The translations under genes were made by a program, and so were the position numbers. From assembly GCA_937952875.1 (NCBI GenBank), contig CALFDI010000172.1, positions 1-5,050 on the forward strand: a DNA stretch of 5,050 nucleotides. Direction: 5' to 3'. Each line of letters begins with the position of its first letter. The first letter of the stretch is position 1. Shown one piece after another: positions 1 through 5,050 of this stretch. Below the pieces are notes generated by a model that was not told where the DNA came from, searched no databases, and saw only the letters and a list, made by a program, of their open reading frames with translations. Source of the DNA: an uncultured Verrucomicrobiales bacterium (GTDB lineage: Bacteria > Verrucomicrobiota > Verrucomicrobiia > Verrucomicrobiales > Akkermansiaceae).

Positions 1-216
1 GATGGTCAAATGCTATCATTCGAGCAGTCGAATCAACCTACTGATGTTGCCGTAAATATTTATGCTTCAGAAACATTGTTGCCAAATAGTTTCGAGTTAG
101 CGGGTGACCTGAGTGAACTCTCGGGTGAGATCTCAGGTGAAATGATCGAGAGAAGATTCTCATTCGAAGTCGATCGAGCGAGGCGTTTCTTCTCGATCGG
201 GATAGAAGCTGAGTAG
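1..216 (+). CDS. C-terminal end of an unidentified protein (5' end outside the window)
   Basis: The reading frame is open from the first base, giving 71 residues before a TAG stop. An ATG lies at 10-12, but with only nine bases visible upstream nothing supports it as a start, so I read this as the tail of a longer protein. The sequence is acidic (runs such as ELAGDLSELSGEISGE) and ends DRARRFFSIGIEAE. No catalytic motif, signal peptide or membrane segment is visible. The pattern of a small beta-rich segment followed by an aromatic 'RRFF' strand close to the C-terminus resembles the tails of large secreted proteins I associate with Verrucomicrobiota, but this is an impression only. It converges on lysS (stop-to-stop gap 74 bp) and probably shares the hairpin at 233-275 as terminator. 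It could instead be a chance open frame; function unknown. Confidence 0.45.
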   Translation, partial: DGQMLSFEQSNQPTDVAVNIYASETLLPNSFELAGDLSELSGEISGEMIERRFSFEVDRARRFFSIGIEAE

Positions 217-232
217 ATCACTCTATGTTGAC

Positions 233-275
233 AAAAAAAAATCTCTCGGCCTCTGAAAAGAAGGCGAGAGATTTT
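233..275 (-). terminator. Rho-independent terminator of lysS, probably bidirectional
   Basis: The arms 241-248 (ATCTCTCG) and 265-272 (CGAGAGAT) are perfectly complementary and are extended outward by A/T pairs (238-240 with 273-275). Inside, after a one-base bulge at 249, 250-252 can pair with 262-264. Read on the minus strand, the hairpin begins 16 bases after the lysS stop and runs directly into nine consecutive U residues (complement of 233-241), the classic intrinsic terminator layout. On the plus strand the 3' arm is followed by only four Us, so termination of the gene entering from the left is plausible but weaker. The position between two convergent genes fits a shared terminator. Confidence 0.85.
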
Positions 276-290
276 AAAGAGCTTTTTGGC

Positions 291-1769
291 TTAGTCTTTG
301 TTCTTCAACTGAGGGAAGAGAACGACGTCTCGGATCGTAGGTGCTCCGGTGAGGAGCATGATCAGACGGTCGATCCCGATTCCAATTCCTCCAGCCGGCG
401 GCATGCCGTGCTCGAGCGTTTCGACGAAGTCGTAATCGACCTTTTGTGTCTCTTCGCCTGACTGTTCTTCGAAGCGGCGTCGCTGCACATCTGGATCATT
501 CAGCTCTGAGTAACCTGGGCTAATTTCTTGGCCGTTAATGATCAGTTCGTAGACATCGACGATGCTGGTGTCGTCTTTGTTTTCTTTCGCTAGTGGAACT
601 AGCTTGCTGTCTACGTGTGTGACGAAGCATGGATTGAAAGTGTGTTCTTCGATCTTCTTTTCGAAGACTTGTTGGACGATCTCATGGTCTTCCATTGCAT
701 CGCTGATCTCGACCTTAAGTTCATTTTTGACACGTTCTTTACGCTCTTCAGGAGTGAGCTCGAAAAAGTCATCTCCAGCCTTTTCGCGGATGAGATCTTT
801 ATAAGACGCACGCTTCCATGGACGCGATAGATCGAGAGTGCGGATCAGTTCACCATCTTCGTCTCTGTGTTCGATCTGAAGACCGCCGCAGAAGGTCTCA
901 GCGAGGTGGCAGACCATTTCTTCGACGAGTTCAGCCATTTGCTCAAAGTCGCTGAAAGCCCAGTAAGCTTCTAGCATGGTGAATTCTGGATTGTGGCGCC
1001 GAGAAATGCCTTCATTTCGGAAGTTGCGGTTGAGCTCGAACACTTTTGTGAAGCCTCCGACGAGGAGTCGCTTCAGGTGAAGCTCTGGCGCGATACGCAT
1101 AGTGAGCGGCATGCCAAGCGCATTATGATAGGTCTCAAAAGGACGCGCTGCAGCCCCTCCAGCGATGCCGTGTAGCATAGGCGTCTCGACTTCTAGGAAG
1201 TCACGGTCTTGGAGGAAACGTCGCATCTCAGCGATCATTTGAGAGCGCTTGATAAAGAGATCAGCGCTTTCTTGGTTCCCCATAAGGTCCAGATGGCGCT
1301 TCCGGTATTTGATTTCACGGTCAGAGACTCCATGCCATTTGTCAGGCATAGGGCGTAAGCTCTTTGAGAGGGGAGTTAGCTTTTCGACTTTGACTGATGG
1401 CTCACCTTTGCCGGTGGTAAAAGTCTCACCTTCTAGGCCGACCCAATCTCCGCGATCGATGCATTTCCAAGCAGCCCATTCATTTTCCGTAAGGCCCTTC
1501 TGGTTGAGATAGCCTTGGATCTGCCCATGAACATCGCCGATGGAGAAAAAGACGGATTTTCCCATATCGCGAATAGCGTAGATACGCCCAGCGATGGTGA
1601 CTTTCTTATCATTCTCAAATGTCGCTTTTAGCTCAGCAGGCGTCGTAGTGACTGGAAATTTCTTGCCGAATGGGTCGAATCCAAGTTCGCGGAGTTTATC
1701 GAGTTTCTCACGACGGACGGCAAGGAGTTCTGATTCGGTGACTTCTGGTTGATTGTCAGCTTCGCTCAT
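291..1769 (-). CDS. lysS: Lysyl-tRNA synthetase, class II
   Basis: Cytoplasmic enzyme that activates lysine with ATP and attaches it to tRNA-Lys. The 492-residue length is close to the bacterial norm (about 490-510). Domains: a short N-terminal extension, an OB-fold anticodon-binding domain at about 55-135 (VTIAGRIYAIRDMGKSVFF...), then the class II catalytic core from about 150. Motif 1 lies near 178-199 (FLEVETPML), motif 2 at 243-270 (FELNRNFRNEGISRRHNPEF), motif 3 at 460-475 (GGIGIGIDRLIMLLTG). Other LysRS hallmarks are GGAAARPF at 204-211, IAPELHLKRLLVGG at 226-239 and GQEISPGYSELND at 413-425. The usual FVTDYP segment reads FVTHVD (382-387), then LVPLAK. The ATG at 1767-1769 suits the family; no Shine-Dalgarno is visible upstream. 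All catalytic motifs are present and there is no frameshift. Transcribed alone, away from ptsN-argS, and closed by the terminator at 233-275. No T-box is seen upstream. Confidence 0.97.
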   Translation of the reverse strand: MSEADNQPEVTESELLAVRREKLDKLRELGFDPFGKKFPVTTTPAELKATFENDKKVTIAGRIYAIRDMGKSVFFSIGDVHGQIQGYLNQKGLTENEWAAWKCIDRGDWVGLEGETFTTGKGEPSVKVEKLTPLSKSLRPMPDKWHGVSDREIKYRKRHLDLMGNQESADLFIKRSQMIAEMRRFLQDRDFLEVETPMLHGIAGGAAARPFETYHNALGMPLTMRIAPELHLKRLLVGGFTKVFELNRNFRNEGISRRHNPEFTMLEAYWAFSDFEQMAELVEEMVCHLAETFCGGLQIEHRDEDGELIRTLDLSRPWKRASYKDLIREKAGDDFFELTPEERKERVKNELKVEISDAMEDHEIVQQVFEKKIEEHTFNPCFVTHVDSKLVPLAKENKDDTSIVDVYELIINGQEISPGYSELNDPDVQRRRFEEQSGEETQKVDYDFVETLEHGMPPAGGIGIGIDRLIMLLTGAPTIRDVVLFPQLKNKD

Positions 1770-2128
1770 GATGTGCGACAGGGATTACCGAGTGACGCAG
1801 GTATTTGAAATCACCAAATACGGAAAACTGGAAAAATTGATTTTGGTGAGCTGAGTGTGAATCGAATAGTGGAGAAGTGAATCGTGAGTAGATCTTCTTT
1901 TTCCTCAGAATTTTAGAGGAGGAGAATATAGGCGAGATGTCATGCCGCATCTTTAGCCTTTACGTGGTATAAGCCTTTGGTTCTTCAAAAGGTTGGAATT
2001 TACGAATCAAGCTAAAACGACGAACGAGCCTTTAGGTTCGATCAGGCTTTTCCCTTGCCTCATAATACCTAACTGTTAAATCGCTGATCCTTCACAGCAA
2101 ATCCAGATTTGGAGCGCTGGCCTCTAAG
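1770..2128. other. Divergent intergenic region between lysS and ptsN, expected to hold both promoters
   Basis: This 359-bp spacer separates two divergently read genes. Visible structure: a 7-bp stem (1801-1807 with 1815-1821, 7-base loop) close to the lysS start; three copies of AGCCTTT at 1955-1961, 1972-1978 and 2027-2033; and a weak 5-bp hairpin at 2027-2048 followed by four Ts. Possible -10 elements are TATATT on the minus strand (complement of 1925-1930, towards lysS) and CATAAT at 2061-2066 (towards ptsN), but neither has a convincing -35 box at 16-18 bp. Upstream of ptsN a GGAG at 2111-2114 sits 14 bases from the ATG, further than usual for a ribosome binding site. A 64-codon minus-strand open frame (1756-1950) overlaps the lysS start; see findings. 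No T-box or tRNA is seen. Confidence 0.6.
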
Positions 2129-2608
2129 ATGAAACTCTTTGAACTCCTCACTCCTGAGCAAATTATTCTCGATCTAGACACGACCGAACATTGGTCCGTC
2201 ATCGAGGAAATGGTCGATCACTTAGATAATAAGCAAAAGCTGGGAGCAGAATGCCGCCAAGAAGTTCTAGGACTCCTCAGAGAGCGAGAGGACAAGACAA
2301 GCACTGGCATCGGCTCAGGAGTTGCCATTCCCCATGCCTTCTGTGAAAAGCTCGAAGAAGTTGTCTGCGTCTTCGGTCGGTCGAGGGAAGGCGTTGATTT
2401 CGAAGCGCTAGACCATGCGCCGGTTCACTTTATTGTCTTATTCCTCGTTCCCCAGAGCCAATACGGAATGCATCTCCAGACACTCGCAGCGATTGCGAAA
2501 ATGTTTAAGAATTGTGAAATCCGCCGCCAGTTAGGTGAGGCTGAGTCACGTGAAGAGATTCTCGCCATTCTCGGTGCGCGCATTTCACGCACGAATACTG
2601 CGATCTAG
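2129..2608 (+). CDS. ptsN: PTS EIIA (type 2) domain protein, PtsN-like
   Basis: Single-domain 159-residue protein of the fructose/mannitol/nitrogen-PTS EIIA family, matching the length of PtsN (EIIA-Ntr, about 155-165 residues). In this family a histidine accepts phosphate from HPr or NPr; PtsN acts as a regulator, whereas sugar-specific EIIAs pass phosphate to EIIB. The phosphorylation site is visible as GVAIPHA, with His69 as the predicted active residue, preceded by the typical REREDKTSTGIGSG run (51-64). A second conserved histidine occurs in HLQTLAAIAKMF (115-126). The N-terminus (MKLFELLTPEQIILDL) fits the family start, so the ATG is well placed even though the nearest GGAG is 14 bases away. 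No membrane segment, EIIB or EIIC is fused or adjacent, which favours a regulatory role. It lies 74 bp upstream of argS in the same direction. The symbol is assigned by family resemblance; partners are not in the window. Confidence 0.88.
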   Translation: MKLFELLTPEQIILDLDTTEHWSVIEEMVDHLDNKQKLGAECRQEVLGLLREREDKTSTGIGSGVAIPHAFCEKLEEVVCVFGRSREGVDFEALDHAPVHFIVLFLVPQSQYGMHLQTLAAIAKMFKNCEIRRQLGEAESREEILAILGARISRTNTAI

Positions 2609-2682
2609 GGGTTGAATGCCCTGCTAGGCTAGCGTTACATAGCCGCCGCTGCGATCTCTTGCGGTAAATTTTTCCCCTCATT

Positions 2683-4437
2683 ATGACTCTGGTTTCTGAT
2701 CTCGAAACACGGCTACAAGACGCCGTAAAGGCTATCGTCCCTGCTGATGCATTGGATGGTGTGACTCTCTCTGTAAAAGCAGCTGCCGATCTACGCTTTG
2801 GCGATTATCAATCGAACGCCGCCATGATGTTAGCGAAAAAGGCGAAGATGAATCCTCGTCAGCTCGCTGAGCAAATAGTCGAAAAGCTGGACTCTGATGG
2901 CGTGTGCGATGTCAGCATCGCGGGGCCTGGATTCATTAACTTCACCATCACCGCTGAGACATACTCGCGCCTTGCTGCTGATCTTTTAAATGATGAGCGG
3001 CTTGGTGTTCCTGAGACTGGAGAGGGGCACACGCTCGTCGTTGATTTTTCTGCGCCTAATGTCGCAAAGCCGATGCATGTTGGGCATATTCGTTCCACTA
3101 TTATTGGTGATAGCCTTGGTCGGATTGGCCGTTTTCTCGGCTATACTGTGAAAACGGATAACCACGTAGGCGACTGGGGCACACAGTTCGGCATGGTCAT
3201 CTGGGCATGGAAGCGCGAAGTCAATGAGGAGGCCCTCACGGCCGATCCACTCACTGAACTTCTCCGTCTCTATCGTCTGGCAAACGATGCTAAGAAGGCA
3301 GACGAAGCCATCGCGGACGAATGTCGCCAGGAGCTTGTGAAGCTACAAGCAGGCGACGAGGAGAATACTGCGATTTGGAACCGCTGCGTTGAGTTTTCAA
3401 AAAATGGACTTGGAGATATTTATGACCGCTTAGACGTCTCCTTTGATCACTGGCTAGGCGAGAGCTTCTATAACGATAGGTTAGCAGCCGTCGTCGAGAG
3501 CCTTGAGGCCGCCGGACATGCACGTGACTCTGATGGTGCTGTCTGCGTCTTTTCAGGTGGAGAACTCGACCAGAAGAAAGATCCATTTAAGATCAATCGA
3601 GACGGAGAATGGGAGGATAATCCTATGATCGTCAGAAAGCGAGATGGAGGCTATAACTATGCTACCACAGATATCGCTACTATCGATTTTCGAGAGCAGG
3701 AGTGGAATGCTGATACTATACTTTATGTAGTAGATCAGAGGCAGAGTTTGCACTTTAATCAGTTGTTCGATATCGCTAAGCGCCGTGGGTGTCAGGCAGA
3801 TCTCGTTCATGTGGCCTTCGGCACTATTCTCGGCGCAGATGGCACGCCGCTCAAGACTCGTTCGGGAGATCTCCCTCAGCTCACAGACGTCTTGAATGAT
3901 GCGGTCACCGTTGCTCGTAAGAACGTTGAAGAACGCAGCCGTATAGAGTCTAATGAAGAGAAGGATAAGCTCGCGGAATTGATCGGAATATCCGCCGTGA
4001 AGTTCACAGAACTTTCACATCATCGCCTATCAGACTATAGCTTCAGTCTGGAGAAAATGGTCGCCATGGAAGGCGATACAGCACCTTACCTGCAATACAG
4101 CTACGTGCGAATCCGCTCCATTTTCCGGAAGCTTGAAACGACCCCTGATCTCTCAGGGTCTCTCACATTGACCGAGCCTGCAGAGATTCACCTCGCTCGC
4201 ATGGCTGTCCGCTTTGGCGAGATCGTGCCAACACTGTTAGACGACTATCGGCCTAACTTATTAGCGAATTACCTCCTCGAGCTAGCACGCGCTTTCCACT
4301 CATATTTCGAAGCCTGCCCGGTCTTGAAATCTGAAGGGGATGTCCAGAAGTCACGTCTCGCACTCTGCGAACTCACTGGTCAGATTCTCGAAAAAGGCCT
4401 CGGCCTCTTCGGTATTTCTGTTCCAGAGCAGATGTAG
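2683..4437 (+). CDS. argS: Arginyl-tRNA synthetase, class I
   Basis: Cytoplasmic enzyme charging tRNA-Arg; in this family arginine activation requires the tRNA. The 584-residue length is normal (about 550-600). Order of domains: N-terminal ArgRS additional domain (about 5-90, ending GPGFINFTI), class I Rossmann catalytic core with the HIGH-type signature HVGH at 132-135 inside APNVAKPMHVGHIRST, then NHVGDWGTQFG (160-170), DGGYNYATTDIA (321-332) and VVDQRQSLHF (349-358). The KMSKS position has the usual ArgRS form GADGTPLKTRSG (384-395). A DALR-type anticodon-binding domain follows (about 465-584: YLQYSYVRIRSI, then the C-terminus LGLFGISVPEQM). All family landmarks are intact. The ATG at 2683 fits the family N-terminus; the preceding bases are pyrimidine-rich with no Shine-Dalgarno. 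The 74-bp gap after ptsN contains a 5-bp hairpin (2627-2631 with 2640-2644) and a 4-bp GC stem before TAAATTTTT (2646-2673), too weak to call a terminator, so co-transcription is likely. No good terminator follows; only CCC/GGG at 4446-4459 could pair. Confidence 0.97.
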   Translation: MTLVSDLETRLQDAVKAIVPADALDGVTLSVKAAADLRFGDYQSNAAMMLAKKAKMNPRQLAEQIVEKLDSDGVCDVSIAGPGFINFTITAETYSRLAADLLNDERLGVPETGEGHTLVVDFSAPNVAKPMHVGHIRSTIIGDSLGRIGRFLGYTVKTDNHVGDWGTQFGMVIWAWKREVNEEALTADPLTELLRLYRLANDAKKADEAIADECRQELVKLQAGDEENTAIWNRCVEFSKNGLGDIYDRLDVSFDHWLGESFYNDRLAAVVESLEAAGHARDSDGAVCVFSGGELDQKKDPFKINRDGEWEDNPMIVRKRDGGYNYATTDIATIDFREQEWNADTILYVVDQRQSLHFNQLFDIAKRRGCQADLVHVAFGTILGADGTPLKTRSGDLPQLTDVLNDAVTVARKNVEERSRIESNEEKDKLAELIGISAVKFTELSHHRLSDYSFSLEKMVAMEGDTAPYLQYSYVRIRSIFRKLETTPDLSGSLTLTEPAEIHLARMAVRFGEIVPTLLDDYRPNLLANYLLELARAFHSYFEACPVLKSEGDVQKSRLALCELTGQILEKGLGLFGISVPEQM

Positions 4438-4460
4438 CTGTTTGTCCCAATATTGAGGGC

Positions 4461-4583
4461 TCAGATTTTAGTGACAACGAAAGTAGGAGTCTTTCCATTT
4501 TTGGAATATACTTCATATTCAATGCCGCGCAGAAATGTATAAGAGACCTCTACATAATGTTCTTTTTGTCCGATTGAAGACTT
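4461..4583 (-). pseudogene. Orphan C-terminal coding-like fragment, family unknown
   Basis: On the minus strand, 40 codons run from just after an in-frame TAA (complement of 4584-4586) to a TGA (4461-4463). They contain no ATG, GTG or TTG start. The peptide reads KSSIGQKEHYVEVSYTFLRG followed by IEYEVYSKNGKTPTFVVTKI, which looks like ordinary alternating beta-strand protein rather than random translation. I do not recognise the family. The fragment ends 23 bp from the argS stop, in convergent orientation, and its upstream side runs into the IS66 remnant within about 25 bp. The simplest reading is the surviving C-terminal end of a gene cut off by insertion and deletion. It may alternatively be chance; at 40 residues the protein-like appearance is only suggestive. 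Confidence 0.35.
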
Positions 4584-4608
4584 TTACAGAGGGCTTTCTC
4601 AACTAGCT

Positions 4609-4769
4609 CAGCCTAAGAGAGCTGAAGTTCATCACAGTCGAAGCCCCATCATCATGGAGTTGATCCAGAAACCTACCTTCGAGATGTGATCGAGCGGATT
4701 CCTAAATACGGTAACAAAAAAGCAGCCCTAGGAGAGCTACTCCCCAAGAGCTAGGCAGCTACAACATAA
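4609..4769 (+). pseudogene. Degraded C-terminal remnant of an IS66-family transposase (TnpC)
   Basis: The frame at 4647-4754 reads HHHGVDPETYLRDVIERIP, then KYGNKKAALGELLPKS and an amber TAG at 4752-4754. This matches the C-terminal element of IS66 transposases, whose pattern is 'NGVDPxxYLRDVLERIP...LLPxxW'. Reading through the TAG gives AATT and a TAA at 4767-4769; since the family usually has tryptophan at that place, TGG to TAG is the likely change. Upstream, frame continuity is lost: QPKRAEVHHS in frame 4609-4638 resembles the 'hPkaGxRSAvIYS' segment just before this element, and GTCGAAGCC at 4637-4645 reads VEA only in the third frame, so at least two small indels have occurred. Everything N-terminal (the zinc-finger region and the DDE catalytic residues) is absent, as are tnpA and tnpB. 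It is a non-functional relic. Confidence 0.8.
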
Positions 4770-4809
4770 AAGAGATTTAAAGAATCAGCCCGATCAGAAG
4801 CAAACTGCG

Positions 4810-4842
4810 GCTTAAAGCTAAATTCACGGCGTAGTCCGAGTT
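4810..4842 (+). repeat. Imperfect direct repeat, copy 1; candidate IS66 right end
   Basis: GCTTAAAGCT (4810-4819) followed after seven bases by CGGCGTAGTCCGAGTT (4827-4842). The same two blocks recur in the same order and orientation at 5017-5041. The segment TTCACGGCGTAGTCCGAGTT begins about 55 bp beyond the ancestral transposase stop, and its 'TTCACGG...GTCCG' look recalls the right terminal repeats of IS66 elements. That resemblance is from memory and the left end is not present for comparison. Confidence 0.4.
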
Positions 4843-4850
4843 CCCTTTTC

Positions 4851-4918
4851 TCTTGCCTACTCAAACAAGTGTTTCGCTCGGCTCTACTCTAATTGTATGA
4901 AGCGATCGATAGGCAAGA
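4851..4918. repeat. Inverted repeat with 9-bp arms and 50-base spacer
   Basis: TCTTGCCTA (4851-4859) is the exact reverse complement of TAGGCAAGA (4910-4918). After one mismatch, three further T/A pairs (4847-4849 with 4920-4922) can form. The spacer is too long for a terminator hairpin. It could be a small-element terminus pair, a folded RNA segment or coincidence; no flanking target duplication is evident. Confidence 0.35.
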
Positions 4919-4966
4919 AAAACTAGCCTCAATCTCTCTTGTCGATCGTCAGTAGTTAATGATCTA

Positions 4967-5003
4967 AAAATCCTCGTTCTTCGCATCGATTCAAAGAACG
5001 AGG
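4967..5003 (-). terminator. Rho-independent terminator for a leftward gene beyond the right edge
   Basis: Arms CCTCGTTCTT (4972-4981) and AAGAACGAGG (4994-5003) are perfect complements around a 12-base loop. On the minus strand the stem is followed after one base by a run of Us (complement of 4967-4970, with 4966 adding an A), consistent with an intrinsic terminator. Outer blocks GATCTA (4961-4966) and TAGATC (5004-5009) are also complementary and could extend the stem across a five-base one-sided bulge, in competition with the U tract. No T run follows on the plus strand. The orientation predicts a minus-strand gene ending just right of 5050. Confidence 0.6.
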
Positions 5004-5016
5004 TAGATCAAAAACA

Positions 5017-5041
5017 GCTTTAAGCTCGGCGTCTACGAGTT
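5017..5041 (+). repeat. Imperfect direct repeat, copy 2
   Basis: GCTTTAAGCT (5017-5026) directly followed by CGGCGTCTACGAGTT (5027-5041). Compared with copy 1 at 4810-4842 it lacks the seven-base spacer between the blocks, has one change in the first block, and differs in the middle of the second, one base shorter. It is followed by seven As. The repeat is short and diverged, so common origin is likely but not certain. Confidence 0.4.
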
Positions 5042-5050
5042 AAAAAAACT

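Larger units (their letters stand above)
4770..5050. other. Gene-free stretch downstream of the IS66 remnant
   Basis: No open frame with coding character is visible on either strand over these 281 bases. The stretch is AT-rich compared with argS and contains the repeat pair, the inverted repeat and the minus-strand terminator listed separately, plus a small palindrome AAACA-AG-TGTTT at 4863-4874. It looks like IS-derived and decaying intergenic DNA leading to the 3' end of a leftward gene outside the window. Confidence 0.5.

Noticed and set aside
225..1618. Several open frames of 60-87 codons opposite to or in other frames of lysS (for example 225-461 +, 562-804 +, 1249-1512 +, 1433-1618 -)
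   Set aside because: lysS is complete with all family motifs across this span; the others lack recognisable features and are antisense or out-of-frame shadows.
2027..2048. GGTTCGATC at 2035-2043 as a possible tRNA T-loop
   Set aside because: The flanking bases do not form a 5-bp T stem, and no acceptor, D or anticodon arm can be built around it.
1770..2128. T-box or lysine riboswitch controlling lysS
   Set aside because: No T-box core sequence, specifier hairpin or terminator/antiterminator pair is visible in the lysS leader.
2859..3810. Minus-strand open frames of 79-98 codons opposite argS
   Set aside because: They lie entirely inside an intact argS and show no family features or ribosome binding sites.
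4446..4472. Terminator for argS (CCC...GGG followed by ATTTTA)
   Set aside because: Only three G-C pairs and no real U tract; too weak to call.
4900..4950. Clustered GATCGAT/CGATCG words (4903-4910, 4942-4948, also near 170-200 and 1456)
   Set aside because: Short words in a genome that seems rich in CGATCG; no regular spacing or array structure.
1..5050. Novel defence, CRISPR, retron or toxin-antitoxin system
   Set aside because: The three intact genes are well-known families and the remaining DNA is a partial gene, an IS relic and non-coding structure; nothing supports an undescribed system.

Overview
The window holds three intact housekeeping or regulatory genes of a moderate-GC Gram-negative-type bacterium: lysyl-tRNA synthetase (lysS, minus strand), a PTS EIIA / PtsN-like phosphocarrier (plus) and arginyl-tRNA synthetase (argS, plus). 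They are flanked by the tail of an unidentified protein on the left and a decayed, gene-poor stretch with an IS66-type transposase remnant on the right. The style of the LysS sequence (FVTH...LVPLAK, NGQEISPGYSELNDPDVQRRRFEEQ, EHGMPPAGGIGIGIDRL), the PtsN-argS pairing and the C-terminal style of the left partial protein remind me most of Verrucomicrobiota (Opitutae-like). This is recognition from memory, not a search, and the phylum call is tentative.

Layout. 1-216 (+): C-terminal 71 residues of a protein entering from the left. 233-275: a strong hairpin with a nine-base U tract for lysS, probably serving both convergent genes. 291-1769 (-): lysS, complete. 1770-2128: 359-bp divergent spacer that should hold the promoters of lysS and of the ptsN-argS pair; no promoter can be fixed with confidence. 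2129-2608 (+): PtsN-like EIIA. 2683-4437 (+): argS, 74 bp downstream and probably co-transcribed. 4461-4583 (-): orphan coding-like fragment with a stop but no start. About 4609-4769 (+): C-terminal end of an IS66-family transposase, 5'-truncated, frameshifted and carrying a probable Trp-to-amber change. 4770-5050: no gene; it contains an imperfect direct repeat that may include the IS right end, a long-spaced inverted repeat, and a minus-strand terminator for a gene beyond the right edge.

Functionally, LysS and ArgS charge tRNA-Lys and tRNA-Arg, using class II and class I chemistry respectively. The EIIA protein is a phosphorylatable regulator or transport phosphocarrier whose partners (EI, HPr/NPr, rpoN, hprK) are not in the window. 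I see no CRISPR array, defence cassette, tRNA, riboswitch or credible new system here. The most informative unusual content is the layered decay downstream of argS.
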